Source: Psococerastis gibbosa
Lineage: Eukaryota > Arthropoda > Insecta > Psocodea > Psocidae
DNA length: 64,000 bases
NCBI GenBank assembly: GCA_963971405.1
Contig: OZ020485.1
Coordinates: 4,898,001-4,962,000, forward strand
Reading direction: 5' to 3'
Shown here: one piece after another, positions 53,430 through 64,000 of the stretch
Position numbering within the stretch: position 1 is the stretch's first letter
How the letters are laid out: each line of letters starts with the position of its first letter
Position numbers and translations under genes: made by a program
Notes under the pieces: model-generated
Seen by the model: the letters and a program-made list of their open reading frames with translations, nothing else
The model's database searches: none
What the model was told of the DNA's origin: nothing

Positions 53430-54200
53430 CCACAGCTAAGGAAAATTCCCGCTTATAGGCGAATATAAAGGCCTTATACCGGAATGGGAAAATACCACTG
53501 TGAGTTATTGTAATGCACAATTTGCCAGATATAGCCTAATACAGGTTGACGTTGACGCTTGTTCACTAGGAACAAACTTGTGGTGGACGATGTCAAAGAG
53601 GTAATGATCGTTTTCATTGATGTTGTTGTGTTGTTGCTTCTTGCTTGGTAGCCAAAGGCTGTTCATCTACGGCCTTTTCTAGGCCATCCAAAAAGGCCTT
53701 GTGTCACCAAAACACATCACTTCATGCTAAAGTAGTGTTCTCTGTTTAACAAAGAGTTGGTTGGACTCCGATTTCCTGCTGTGTTAATGGTCATTAGAGG
53801 CATGGGTCTGCTTAATCATTGCAAACGTCTCCGTCTAGGACTTCCCGAGTATAACTCATAATTTAACAGCTGATCACTGTTATTGTTAGAGTGGGCCGAT
53901 GAAACGAAATTAGCAATATTGAAAATGAAGACAATTTTTTCTTTCCTTTTTTCTGTTCTAACGAACGCTGCATTTGCGGCTTGCATCGGTCACAAAAATA
54001 CGTTAGGCGCGAAAGACAACTGACCAATGGCTCGTTCGTTAGCTGAACAGTCCCTACCGAATCCAGTCCACCGAGATACAATCATGGTAAAAAAATCAGT
54101 CCTATTACTTTGGGGACAAACCTTGTAGATGTTCAGGTGAACAGTGAGCGGTAATTTGTTTGGTTGGTACAATTCAACATCGTCTCGGGCCTTTGCCTCT
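53430..54200. other. No gene recognised
   Basis: The ORFs 53863-54081 and 53990-54214 (minus) overlap in different frames without motifs. Not called. Confidence 0.35.
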
Positions 54201-54204
54201 GATA

Positions 54205-54395
54205 GGTGCGACATCGGAGGCCAGTTGGTAGCGTGCTTGTACTTGTGCGAGCTTCTACATTCCTTGCGGAGACATGTCGTAACTCGACATAATTGTACCT
54301 ATTAAGTTCCTTTGGTGAAGCGATTGAAAAGGTTAATCGGATACATTCATTGAATTGTTTGTACTTTGTACGCGATTAACCTTTTTTTCAAATAA
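54205..54395 (+). mobile_element. SINE-B, most complete copy
   Basis: The head is GGCCAGTTGGTAGCGTGCTTGT-like with GTACTTGTGCGAGC; then GCGGAGACATGTCGTAACTC, GGTTAATCGGATACATTCAT, GTACGCGATTAACC and a T run. TTGGTAGCGTGC resembles a pol III A box; no good B box was seen. Other copies: 3, 12544, 15834, 43815, 49120, 63930. Confidence 0.75.
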
Positions 54396-54399
54396 AAGA

Positions 54400-55110
54400 A
54401 AAAAAGGTAGATACGATCTATCCAAATATTTCATGTATACGCCACGCCACTGGTTAGCTTCTCATGAACTGTCTTCGTATGTCTACCTTTCACTATTGCG
54501 GACAAAGCAAGAACTTTCTATTACTAAATAAGTCAAAGCGACGTCCATTTTCGGCTTCTACACAATTTATCAGTGTAAAACTTTGGAAAATACTTTGGCA
54601 GCATCCTTAGCTCTATTCAATGAAATGAAACTCAATAATCGTGAAAGGGAAATTTTCATTAACCCAAAAATGGTAGTTGGGGAAATGCAAGAGCCAGATT
54701 TGAGCTGGGCCCGGGCCAAGACTTGATCACCGCTCTGTCACACGCAGCCACTGCCCCCTGTCCCTTTCAGTCCACTGTCAAATTTGTTGCCTCCCCTTTC
54801 AACTAAATGCCTGTTCTTGAATTTTATTACGTACTTTATACAATACATTATTTATGAAGGTAAGTACTGAGAAATACGAGAAAAAGTTGGACGGTAAATA
54901 AACCTAAATTCTCACTTTTAACAGCTCCTTGAAGTTTAAAAGACAACCGGACACACTACCCGGGCTGTACTAGGCCTATCAGTTTTTTTTTGTACCTATT
55001 CACATTACATTTCACAGTAAACATTTACAACGCATGGGATAGTAGGAATACCCTTGAGTAAATGAGTAATTTTAATATGTTGGATGGCCTCAATGACCAT
55101 TTACATGGCA
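54400..55110. other. No gene recognised
   Basis: 54600-54790 is less AT-rich and contains GCTGGGCCCGGGCC and GCAGCCACTGCCCCC, perhaps an eroded hAT-like element. No exon. Confidence 0.35.
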
Positions 55111-55114
55111 GAAA

Positions 55115-55350
55115 CTTTCCAAAAGCCTGTCAGAATGTGATGCAAACACTTCCAACTCTGATAGGAGTTGGTAGTTTTTGAGGCGGTTGTTGAGTCACTA
55201 CGCTATGAAGACGAAGACTATATTGCGAAGCAAAAAGGACTTGGTTCACGAGCTGACACAGCTATCTAAACAAAGAAAATGTGTAACCAAAGGGTCACAA
55301 TGTGAAACCTCAATAAAAAAAGATGCAAACCTGGGTATAATAATTATTCA
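55115..55350. repeat. Dispersed repeat copy
   Basis: GATAGGAGTTGGTAGTTTTT, GGCGGTTGTTGAGTCACTAC, GAGCTGACACAGCTATCTAA, GTGTAACCAAAGGGTCACAA and AAAAAGATGCAAACCTGGG match 24805-25065. Confidence 0.55.
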
Positions 55351-55399
55351 CAAAACTAGCCAACCGGTGTTAATGACTGCCAAAATGTATGAGAAAACG

Positions 55400-57470
55400 T
55401 CTTTCTGATAACAGAGAGATTTCAAAATATTTTGAAAACCAGGAATGGCCGTGTATTTTTGACGAAATTATTTAATTTCTCGTTCCACATGAAACTCAAA
55501 CTCAAACTTTCGCACTCACTTAAACAGTCCACCTATACGTATTGTTAAGTATTTGTATTTAATTAGAATTAAGTTCTGTATTCAATCAACAACGTGACTG
55601 TTATTCTAAATTTCACGCCTAACAAATTCAAAAATTAGACAATGTAGGGAGACCTTCTAAATCGTATCTATGCATTTGCACGCCGGCTGCGGCACTGAAA
55701 ATGATTGTGCCTCTCCGCTTCTGTTGAAAATCGAAATCCTGCAATGAGTTGAGTATAGCTGCGCATTGTATAAATATTTTCACTGCACCGACAAATACAG
55801 TATTTGTTAAACCTAGGGGGGTCTTTTGATAAAATATTGTCTATTGGATCATTCGACGTCGCCATTAATCCAATTTCCGTATTCATAATTGTGCTGACTG
55901 CGTGCCGAGAGCCCGGGACTTTTTCCAGTGAATCGCAATTATAGCGTATAATCAGATTTCCATGGAATTTTTCGAACTAATATCCGACTCACCTATTTTG
56001 TTTAAGCCCTGTAATACTCATGTAGGCGTACTTAACAAGGGGTTATTTAGACTAAAATTACCTGCTGCCCAACTAAGTCCAATAAATAACCTTTTGTTAA
56101 ATAGTATTGCACCATTAACCATAAACAATAGATGTAGATCTATGATTTATTAATTGAAGGGCTTTTATATGGACACAGTAAGTAAGTAGGCTAAATAATA
56201 TATTACAAAATTTTCTTGTAAAATTTACATTGTCTACCCCAGCCCTAAGTACTAGGCCGTTTAGTATTAACTTATTCTTGGGGTTAAAAATGTAAACAAA
56301 AAAATTTTGAATACCTATCACTTTACACTATAAAATTATCTTGCTTACACTTTTAATCCCAGATAAAGATTAAAAATAATCGCAATGGTAGGCATATAAA
56401 ATATAATGGATAATGTCTAAAATCAATTTTTTTTCCTATGTTTTAACAGATATTCAAACAGAGCCGAACCATTGACGGCATGGAAATTAAAAAAAAAAAA
56501 AACTCAAGGAAATTTAAAAGTATCACTTTGTAATAGTTTTGGGCTCTAGGTTGCAGTCAAGCCCCTACACCTCCATATGATTTGCTTGCGGAAGTGGGGA
56601 CCAATAGAAGATCCGCCATCTTTTGGCCTCACTTTTTCGCGCTAAATGAAACTATTGTTATCTTATGATACCTAACCCAAAATTTTTAAAACAAACAAAA
56701 ATGTGTCTTTATTAAATATTTAGGCTGTCTAACTTCATTATTATAATTAATATGCTTTCTCAAAATAGCTGAAAATTATGTGGATTAAAAATAAACAATA
56801 TAGCATCAAAAAAGTTCAATCATCCAAAACAGCAACTGTACTGTTCCCTATGAAATTTAAAATGTAGCAAATGCAAAATTAAATTATAGGCAATAACAAC
56901 AGGGCAACAAAAAGGTATTTTCTCTTAGTTTTTAAATAAAATACAGAATACCACCTTCTGTGAGCCCAAAAATGGTGGAAATCAAATGACCATGCGACAC
57001 TAGCGCCAATGGCACTTCTAGTATATTATATTAGAAGTTCTTGGGTTGCAGTAATTAGAAGAATTACACAAAAAGAAAATTACACTAAATTATGGTAGGT
57101 AGTCCTTGGCCCTCGAACCATTGAATTAATAATAAGATTGTCTAAAGTCAGTCCTTTATTACGGGAATAATGTTTTCAAATAGAGTTAAGCAAAGATTTT
57201 AAAAAGTTTAATTAAAAGTTTCCCTCAGCCTACTCAATGCAATGGAAAAATTTGAAAAGTTCAAAGCGTCTTTTTTAATTCTTTTTCCACCTGCAGGGGT
57301 CTTTTATAGTACCTGAGTAACTATAAGAGGATTATTATCGTTTTTAAAAATTTACTGAAATCAAAATATAGTATGCAAAATTGCGATTCCCAATAAGGGA
57401 CACGAAGTTACCCCTATTTCGGCGTTCTTTCTTATACGCCACTACCTGATTTAAAATAGGTTCCATGGAT
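55400..57470. other. Mostly unique AT-rich DNA with one known repeat
   Basis: 56268-56385 is the second copy of the inverted-repeat element at 42735. 56545-57060 contains GGGTTGCAGT and GCCATCTTTTGG-like blocks of an unclear repeat. The ORF 55962-56153 is unrecognised. No exon was seen. Confidence 0.35.
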
Positions 57471-57479
57471 TCTCGTTAT

Positions 57480-57910
57480 CGATAACATTTTAAAAAGACA
57501 ATCATTTTAATGCGATGGTTTTGCAAGGAAGACAAAACAAACACTGGTTTATCTAGTGTGGATCTTGTGTGTCCCGTACATAGGTTTTTATAGATATCCT
57601 AGGGTGGGGAATAACATTCTAAAAAGGAAACCATTTTAATCCGATGGTCTTGCAAGGAAGACAGAATACTTGGCAAAGTTTCTGGATGCTCCTGTCGCAA
57701 CTTCGTAGGCGAATTTAATATGACACCCACTTGAAATTTCCAAGTAAGGTAATTAGAACCATTTCATTTGTCAATTTTTACGTCGTCGGACATGGTAATT
57801 TGGTAAGGTTACACAAACACTTAGCACACGCGTGTTTGTTTTGTGTGGATCTTGTTTGGACAATGTCCAATATATATAGATTTTTATAGATAGACTATCC
57901 TAATGTGGAG
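57480..57910. repeat. Local imperfect duplications
   Basis: ACCATTTTAATCCGATGGTC (57630) repeats TCATTTTAATGCGATGGTTT (57503), each followed by TGCAAGGAAGACA. GTGTGGATCTTGTGTG...GGTTTTTATAGAT (57558) recurs as GTGTGGATCTTGTTTG...GATTTTTATAGAT (57842). Two interleaved repeats suggest a tandem duplication of about 125-285 bp. Confidence 0.6.
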
Positions 57911-58735
57911 AAAGAAGTCACGAATCACGCTAAATATTTGCATTAAAAAGACGCTTAGCTACTCATAAAGTAATCTTAGGCTACGAAACAAACAACATAA
58001 ATGACAGCAAGTAAATGTATACCAAAATTAATCTAGACATTTTTATTAAATTAATCTGTGACTACAAAGTTGATGTGACATTATTATCATTAGATATAAT
58101 CCAGAGACGTAACAACACAAAATAAGTTTAAGAGATTACTCGTAATTTCCAATATATGCGAGAGATTTAACTTAAGTGTTCTATGAAATGATTTAGCAAT
58201 AGAAAGTGTACTCTAGTAAATAGGTTATGGCACTTTAAGCGCAGTGCCTGTAACACTAGACAATAACTTTACTTTACTTTAAAATGGAGATAGAGTTTTG
58301 AAAAGATTAAAACTTCTAGGTACCGTACTGTAATCCCACCATAAAAGATTTCCACTGGAGGATGAGGTAACTAAAGTATTTTACCTGATGTTGAATTATT
58401 TCAGTTTAACGGATAAAATTGTTTATACAGGAGAGTAACTTTTGTTGGAATGGAACAGTTTGATGGAGCAACATTAATCATACTGTATATCATTGTAAGC
58501 TGTATTTCAGTCAACACCAGTTCACTCTTCAGAATGATAAGCGATACAAGTTTGAGTGAAATGATTCCTTCACCGACTTTACCCATTCTGGGAGGCAAAG
58601 CGATAACTATACTTACTTACTTACTTCGCGTGTCCATGGAAACACGCATTTAAATGGGTTGTCCAAAATTGAGCAGCTTGGACGGCTTTGCCGTTTGCTT
58701 AATGCAGGTCGTCAAGTCACTAAATAACTTAATAC
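57911..58735. other. No gene recognised
   Basis: 58611-58633 is a reversed (GTAA)n retroposon tail (CTTACTTACTTACTTCGCGT), matching 14076-14098 and 34028-34047. The remainder shows nothing. Confidence 0.4.
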
Positions 58736-58740
58736 ATGTA

Positions 58741-59165
58741 ACTGCAAAGGCTTTCACGGCCGGAGTCAAATGAAGAACCAGTAGAATCCGGGCTGATGGG
58801 CCGTGGTCGAATTGAAAGTGAACTTCCAAACGATTCGTCAACATCTGCGGTCGACATCTTCAGTAGGCTTCGAAGGTTATACCTCGGTGGCTCCGTAGCG
58901 AGTGACTGGGTAGGGGGCTGCGCACTGACCTTTATACCTGGACGTTGTTGTCCTCGCTCTCAACACAACAACAACGTCCAGGTATAAAGGTCAGTGCGCA
59001 GCCCCCTACCCAGTCACTCGCTACGGAGCCACCGAGGTACAACCTTCGAAGCCTACGCAGCGCCACTGAAGATGTCGACCGCAGATGTTGACGAAACATT
59101 TGGAAGTTCACATTCAATTCGACCACGGCCCATCAGCCCGGATTCTATTGGTTCTTCATTTAACT
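58741..59165. repeat. Near-perfect palindrome with arms of about 190 bp
   Basis: The left arm (58768-58950) and right arm (about 58971-59162) are inverted copies around about 20 bp of spacer containing CCTCGCTCTCAACA. Outer: TGAAGAACCAGTAGAATCC / GGATTCTATTGGTTCTTCA. Inner: GCTCCGTAGCGAGTGACTGG and GACCTTTATACCTGGACGTT with their complements. The right arm has a 10-bp extra stretch (ACGCAGCGCC). Each arm alone encodes the same short peptide (RLYLGGSVASDWVGGCALTF). TATAAAGG in the inner arm and the tail-to-tail layout recall inverted terminal regions of Penelope-like elements, but that assignment is only a guess. Confidence 0.85.
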
Positions 59166-59169
59166 TAAT

Positions 59170-60690
59170 ACATGTATTGAGTTACAAAACATCTCCGTGC
59201 GCATGGTGTGCAGAGACTGGCAGTAGTAAAAGCACACTGCCACCTTGTCACCAAAGCCGATTGATTTTGATAGATTTTATTGGAATAGTATTGATTCTAC
59301 ATTATTTTTGGCAATTAGCATACTGGCACACATCTTTGATGTTAATCTTCACCAGCTAAATGTGACAATGGACTCATAAAGTGTTGCAAATAAACTTTGA
59401 AGGGCCACAAATGCGATTCTCTTTGACTCGACTATACTCACGAGTGACAAAGTGTGAGAGTTTTAGCACAGACCTGAGCGAAACATTTTATATACGAGCG
59501 CTTTTGACAGTTCCGTCATTTTCAGGGGGAGAGAGAAGTGTGCAAGTGTCCATTGGTACACATACCCCCCCCCCCCCTCCTACTTTGTCGTTGACAGATT
59601 ACCTTAACACCGGGAATAGGATTAAATTATTGTAAATAAACCCGAGGTGTCACGTGACAGGATTAAAACCATTTAACGTACCAGCTATTGAATACGCATT
59701 GATTCAATTGGTTCACACAAACTAGTGCAAAATGCCCGGGAAATTCAAATAATTAAATATCATCCCCGGGTTATATATTTTAGTGAGTTTTTAATTTTAA
59801 CAAATTATTTAAAACTATTAATATATTCCAAAATTCTACCTGTATCCTTTTTAATTTTTATTTTTATTTCCTTCAATTGTAAAACAATAATTTATTAATT
59901 TGGATTTCCCGCGCATTTTGCATTCTTTTGTTTAAACCAATTGAATCCATTTTTCTATGAAAAGCTGATAAGCTTTAAGTTTTAACCCTTTCACGTGACA
60001 ACTTGGCGTTTATTTACAATTTAATTTAATCCTGTTCCCGGTTAAGTTAATCTTTAACGGCATAGTAAGGCTGAAGAAAATCCTGGATCCAACTATATGG
60101 TTGAATAGATGTGGTTGGGTAAAAAAAATAACCCGTCAGCACTTACGGCAGTGATTAACGGACACTGTCACCTCCGATAACTCCAAAATGTCACTCACTC
60201 TCCGTTTTTATTCTTTATCTTATCACCAGGTTTTTGCACTTCTCCGACACAAAACTTCATCTCATTAACTCATCATTCTCAAATAACGGACGTCAAATTG
60301 AGCTCTTGTATATTTTTATTTCATTATGTTACTCAACTTTTTGTATTTTGATAACCTTCATGTAACGACCTATAAATAGGCTATTCACTGTATTACTTTT
60401 TCCTTTGGAATATCAACAATTTTATAATCAGCAAGTATTTATCATATCAGTGGGATAAAATGGGATTTTACATGACACTATTGACAGGTCACTACTGAGA
60501 AGTTAACAGGTACTTCATGAACCAACACATGTCTTGATTGTATAATGTAACAGAATAACATATTTATTTATTTAAAAATAAATTAGTGGTTTATTAATTA
60601 AAACTTCATATTAAAAGAGTCAGGAAAACAGAAATAAATAAATAAAGATTAATTTGTCAAAGAACCCCCTGATGTTTTTTGATTATTTTT
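59170..60690. other. No gene; fragment of repeat D
   Basis: 59270-59375 matches part of repeat D (GGCAATTAGCATACTGGCAC, GATGTTAATCTTCACCAGCT). 59567-59578 is a C run. The rest is AT-rich. Confidence 0.4.
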
Positions 60691-60694
60691 ATTT

Positions 60695-61085
60695 TGAAGG
60701 ACTTTTTATGGACCCTGGCCTGCATAATCAATAAGTCCCTTGTCCAATGCCAACGACCCCGTGGATTTCGGACATTATTTGTATTGCTGACGTATGAATT
60801 TTTGGCCATTGACAAACTGGTATATACTGATTTCTAAATAATAATTAATGTTAATTTTATTAAACATTATTTTTAAATAAACTACCTAATGAAAATTATA
60901 AATCCATTTTATAAGCTAATAAGGTTGGGTGGCTTGGTATTGGAAAAGTTTTTTGCCGGTATCTTTATTATATTTAGTTTTTTATTTTAGTTTAAAATTT
61001 TTTATTACTTTGATAGTATTTTAGGACTAAAATTTTGTTAATACGTTCTCGGTGTCAACAAGAGACAAGCTTAACATTGACGCAA
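60695..61085 (+). repeat. Repeat D interrupted by AT-rich DNA
   Basis: GGACTTTTTATGGACCCTGG ... GGCCATTGACAAACTGGTAT stops at about 60828 and continues as AATACGTTCTCGGTGTCAAC at about 61040. The copy at 47825-48045 is continuous here, so about 210 bp of AT-rich sequence was inserted. Confidence 0.6.
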
Positions 61086-61499
61086 TGACTTAAGCAAGTA
61101 CAGATATTCAACACTTATTTTAACCTAAAAAATAGCATATTATGTTTATTATTGTAGTATCCTTCAAGAGCGTCGAAATTGAACAGTACAGTGCCCTATA
61201 AATGGGGCTAAAGCAACCACTTCAGAAGTAATAAGCAGCTTTTGCAAATCATATGAGAAAATAAGTATTGAAAATGTTACCCCTATGTTAACGTGTGAAA
61301 GGGTAAAGTTGCACACAGAGCAGTAGAAGTAAGTCTGCAACGGAAGCCCTCTGGGGGTAAAAACACCCCTTTACTCTCTTTCGGTGAGCCTTACATTTCC
61401 CTATAAATGGATGTTAACATAAGCTAATACATTGACTGACTATAGTATACTGAATTAGTTCTCTGAAATTTCAGCTGCAAATACCTATCTTATTCGACT

Positions 61500-61745
61500 G
61501 ATTATTTGCGGATTGGCCCTTCCCGTACTACGTAGAGACGAAAACCACCTAGTCAATAGAGTAATGGACCGACAGATACAAGGAATAATAAGACCACCAG
61601 GGAGGCCGAAAGTTACACTGGGTCCTGGGAAGAAAGATAGGTAGCTGGAGATATGACAAGTTTGGGGCTCTCAATCGAGCACGCACACAACAGGACGGTG
61701 TGGAAACCATCCCGGGGCTGGAGACCGTTATCAATATGGCTATAT
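61500..61745 (+). pseudogene. Possible non-LTR reverse transcriptase tail
   Basis: RRDENHLVNRVMDRQIQGII, RPPGRPKVTLGPGKK, and after a shift KIGSWRYDKFGALNRARTQQ. RxDEN.LV.R......G..R..GRPK.TW-like order is seen at the C-terminal tail of non-LTR polyproteins. It ends next to an (AT)n run. Pattern match only. Confidence 0.45.
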
Positions 61746-61749
61746 ATAT

Positions 61750-63400
61750 ATATAAACTTACGGGACGTACATTCTTAAGGAATCTTCGGATTAAATAAAA
61801 ACAACAGCGGATACCGCCCTATAGCTTTACCTCTAACATTGATCTCTGTGAGGCAATTTACAAGGATAAAACATGTGACACTGGCCAAACAGCCAAACCA
61901 GCAAATTTCGATGCCAAAACGCGGATCTAACGAGGAAATGCACTTCCATTGACAAGCTCCAATCTTGAAGTTCAACTTTATCTGACGTGCCATCAAACTA
62001 TTTTCTAAGACGCAGCTTGCTTATTTGTTCAACTACCGTTATATAGCGTGTAGCCTGCACAAGATAAGTACGCAATTTGGCGAGGAAACCCAGTGATAAG
62101 TGTAGCCTGCACAAGCTATGTAAAATATTTTTGACCGGGCCCAGGTATCCGTTCTGCTATGCTGCAATGTGTAAGACTTGGAAATTTTTTGCGTTGGTAC
62201 TTATCTCTGATAGTTGGCTTATGGTTAACGGGTGCCTCTTAAGGCATATTATGGCTCCCGCCGCTCCAGTTATTGTATTTCTATGGTGGAAACGCAGCTG
62301 TCGTGCCGCCGACCCTCCATAAGGAGCAGTAAAAGTAAAGGAAAAGCAAGTCTTCTAAGTTCTAAGTCTCCAAAGTCTACACAGTGAAGACGATTGGTGA
62401 CGTTCTCAGCTGGCACCCGGGGAGGTGCAGGGCAAGACAACGTCCTGCCTAAAAAATTTGAAATTTGGAATCAAAGAAAAGACAGCCTTAAAATCTTAGC
62501 TCATTAAAAATGGAAATGCTAGCCTAAGCAGCAAGTGGATAGATTAGCGGTTTAAAATTTTACAAAAATACGGTACAACAGAGATGAACTTGCGTAAACA
62601 GGAAAGCGCTTGAAGAGATTACAAAAAAAAAACTCTTTTCGGATATTTTAACTTTGTATAATCTTCTGGGAAACAACATTTTACTTATCTCGTCTTTCTT
62701 CTACGAAACCACTCTCAAATATGATCAAATTTCCGATGAAAATGGTTTTAACAAGTTATACATCTTACGTTTAATCACTTCAAAAGAATGAAATTATAGC
62801 TGTAGTTAACTGAAAATACGAAGGGGGTGAGGGGAGAGGGTTATACAACTTGAAGCAAAGCTGCGGGGATTACGACATGAAATCCTAAGCCAAGCTGGCA
62901 ACGTTCTGCCCAGAAAAGGCTGCAGTAGCCTTTCTGTCCAACGTGAAATATTTAGCGACAAATGACTTTTATGCAAATTAAGTTGAATCTGTCCTTTCAC
63001 CCCGGGGGTTGAAAATGCCGCGGCTTCCCTCTAAACTTGAATTCCGCCTTTTGTTCGCAGCTTAGTCCTGTAACCACCCCCCCCTCCTACAGTGCGGGAC
63101 CTCATTTGACTTTCACGATTTTACAACCATATACGGTAGGTAAGTATATTATTCAGAATTCACTACATTACAGCCCACGTGGAATGAGGCCGTTTGCATT
63201 CATCAACTTGAAATGGCTGTAATCATGTTCTTTTTACCTTCGTCATGGAAATTAGACTAATTTAAATGGTAATTCTTTTCAGTAGCTTCTAAAAAGAAGA
63301 AAAAGCAGAAGGAGAAGAAGAAAAACAAACGTAAATGATAGGCTGATTAGTACTAGTCGTACTATACGGTCGTGCGAGTCGTTCTCGTACTTGGTTAAGT
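61750..63400. other. No gene recognised
   Basis: 62035-62115 contains a direct repeat of GTGTAGCCTGCACAAG. ORFs (61775-61996, 62077-62322, 62806-63000) have no motifs. A purine-rich GAAGAAG tract lies at 63293-63325. Confidence 0.4.
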
Positions 63401-63413
63401 TCAGCTAGCGCCT

Positions 63414-63613
63414 GTTACGATCAGTGGCGGATCAAGCTATTTATTTGAAGGGGGTTATGTCAGAAATTGGCGACATTTAATAACAAAGCTAGACCGGTTT
63501 GCAGTAGCCTATTTTTATTATATATTTTTTTGTAAAATAGGTAATATTTATTATTTCTAAATGTAACTCATTTTGGCACCTTTCAGGGTCGTGGATTTGC
63601 CACTGGTTACAAT
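63414..63613. mobile_element. hAT-like element, 184 bp
   Basis: The element is 63422-63605: CAGTGGCGGATCAAG at the left and CGTGGATTTGCCACTG at the right, inverted over the outer bases. Flanks GTTACGAT and GTTACAAT agree at 7/8. Confidence 0.75.
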
Positions 63614-63929
63614 GTCAATGGTAAGTATGACTGAGCTTGTCCATTGAGTGACAATGCAAATTGCAGTCGGTTTGGGTTGACATTGAATAGTGAACCAGCT
63701 TGCCAACGGCCAGAAATGCATTCGGAAACAATAGAAACAATTTCTGAAAACTGTTAGCAGGACAAGGTACATTGGGCCACTCCTATTACGTATACGTCTA
63801 TATAATGCCTTTCAAATAATTATTGTTAGTGTGGTGCGCCCAGTTTATAATACAACGATAACTACTGCAAGTTATTTAATACGTTTTTTTAAATAATATA
63901 AAATGTATTCATGTATTATGTACAAAGTG

Positions 63930-64000
63930 GCAAGGTGGTAGCGGGCTTGTACTTGTGCTAGTCTCTACACACCTTGTGATCGGAGACGTGTTGTAACTCG
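63930..64000 (+). mobile_element. SINE-B copy running off the window
   Basis: GGCAAGGTGGTAGCGGGCTT, GTACTTGTGCTAGTCTCTAC, GTGATCGGAGACGTGTTGTA. This is the 5' part of SINE-B; the 3' part is beyond the window. Confidence 0.75.

Noticed and set aside
43500..64000. Search for the missing first Ig1 exon and signal peptide of dpr on the minus strand
   Set aside because: No frame with the expected first Ig1 cysteine (HCRV-like) flanked by a donor in phase 0 could be found by eye; probably outside the window.

Overview
This window is animal nuclear DNA, most likely from an insect with a large, repeat-rich genome. It is AT-rich and has no operons or long intronless genes. It does carry spliced exons of the arthropod Dpr immunoglobulin family and several insect-type non-LTR retrotransposon remnants. 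A hemipteran or similar host is plausible, but the species cannot be fixed from the sequence alone.

The one recognisable host gene is on the minus strand. Four exons (43493-43280, 32522-32360, 24278-24142, 19385-19282) join in frame through consensus GT/AG sites. They encode the last 205 residues of a Dpr (defective proboscis extension response) cell-surface protein: the second part of Ig domain 1, all of Ig domain 2, and a short hydrophobic C-terminal tail. The introns are about 10.8, 8.1 and 4.8 kb. The 5' exons (signal peptide, start of Ig1) were not found and should lie to the right of 43.5 kb, probably outside the window.

Nearly everything else is transposon-derived. (1) Eight short non-autonomous hAT-like elements begin CA..GGCG (or CAAGG), mostly with matching inverted ends and 8-bp target duplications, several with long G/C runs: 2203, 4168, 8879, 12832, 26218, 34056, 43983 and 63422. 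(2) There are three or more SINE families: SINE-A (tRNA-derived, 8 copies), SINE-B (7 copies) and SINE-C (two copies with 12-13 bp target duplications). (3) A family of about 850 bp with GTCT microsatellites has four further near-complete copies, plus one inserted inside an older copy of itself. (4) Foldback elements share AGGCGG ends; one is nested in another and one is split by a SINE. (5) A palindrome of about 395 bp at 58.8-59.2 kb has a deletion derivative at 5.5 kb. (6) Tails of many non-LTR retrotransposons and one GIY-YIG domain of Penelope-like type are present. (7) Tandem arrays occur at 7.9-8.8 kb (175-bp unit) and 52-53.4 kb.

Layout: 0-19 kb is repeats only (downstream of dpr); 19.3-43.5 kb is the dpr 3' half with TE-filled introns; 43.5-64 kb is either an upstream dpr intron or intergenic repeats. 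No new multi-gene system was found. The points most worth following are the dpr gene model, the cohort of hAT-like elements with shared G/C modules, the long palindrome, the self-nested element and the graded 175-bp array.
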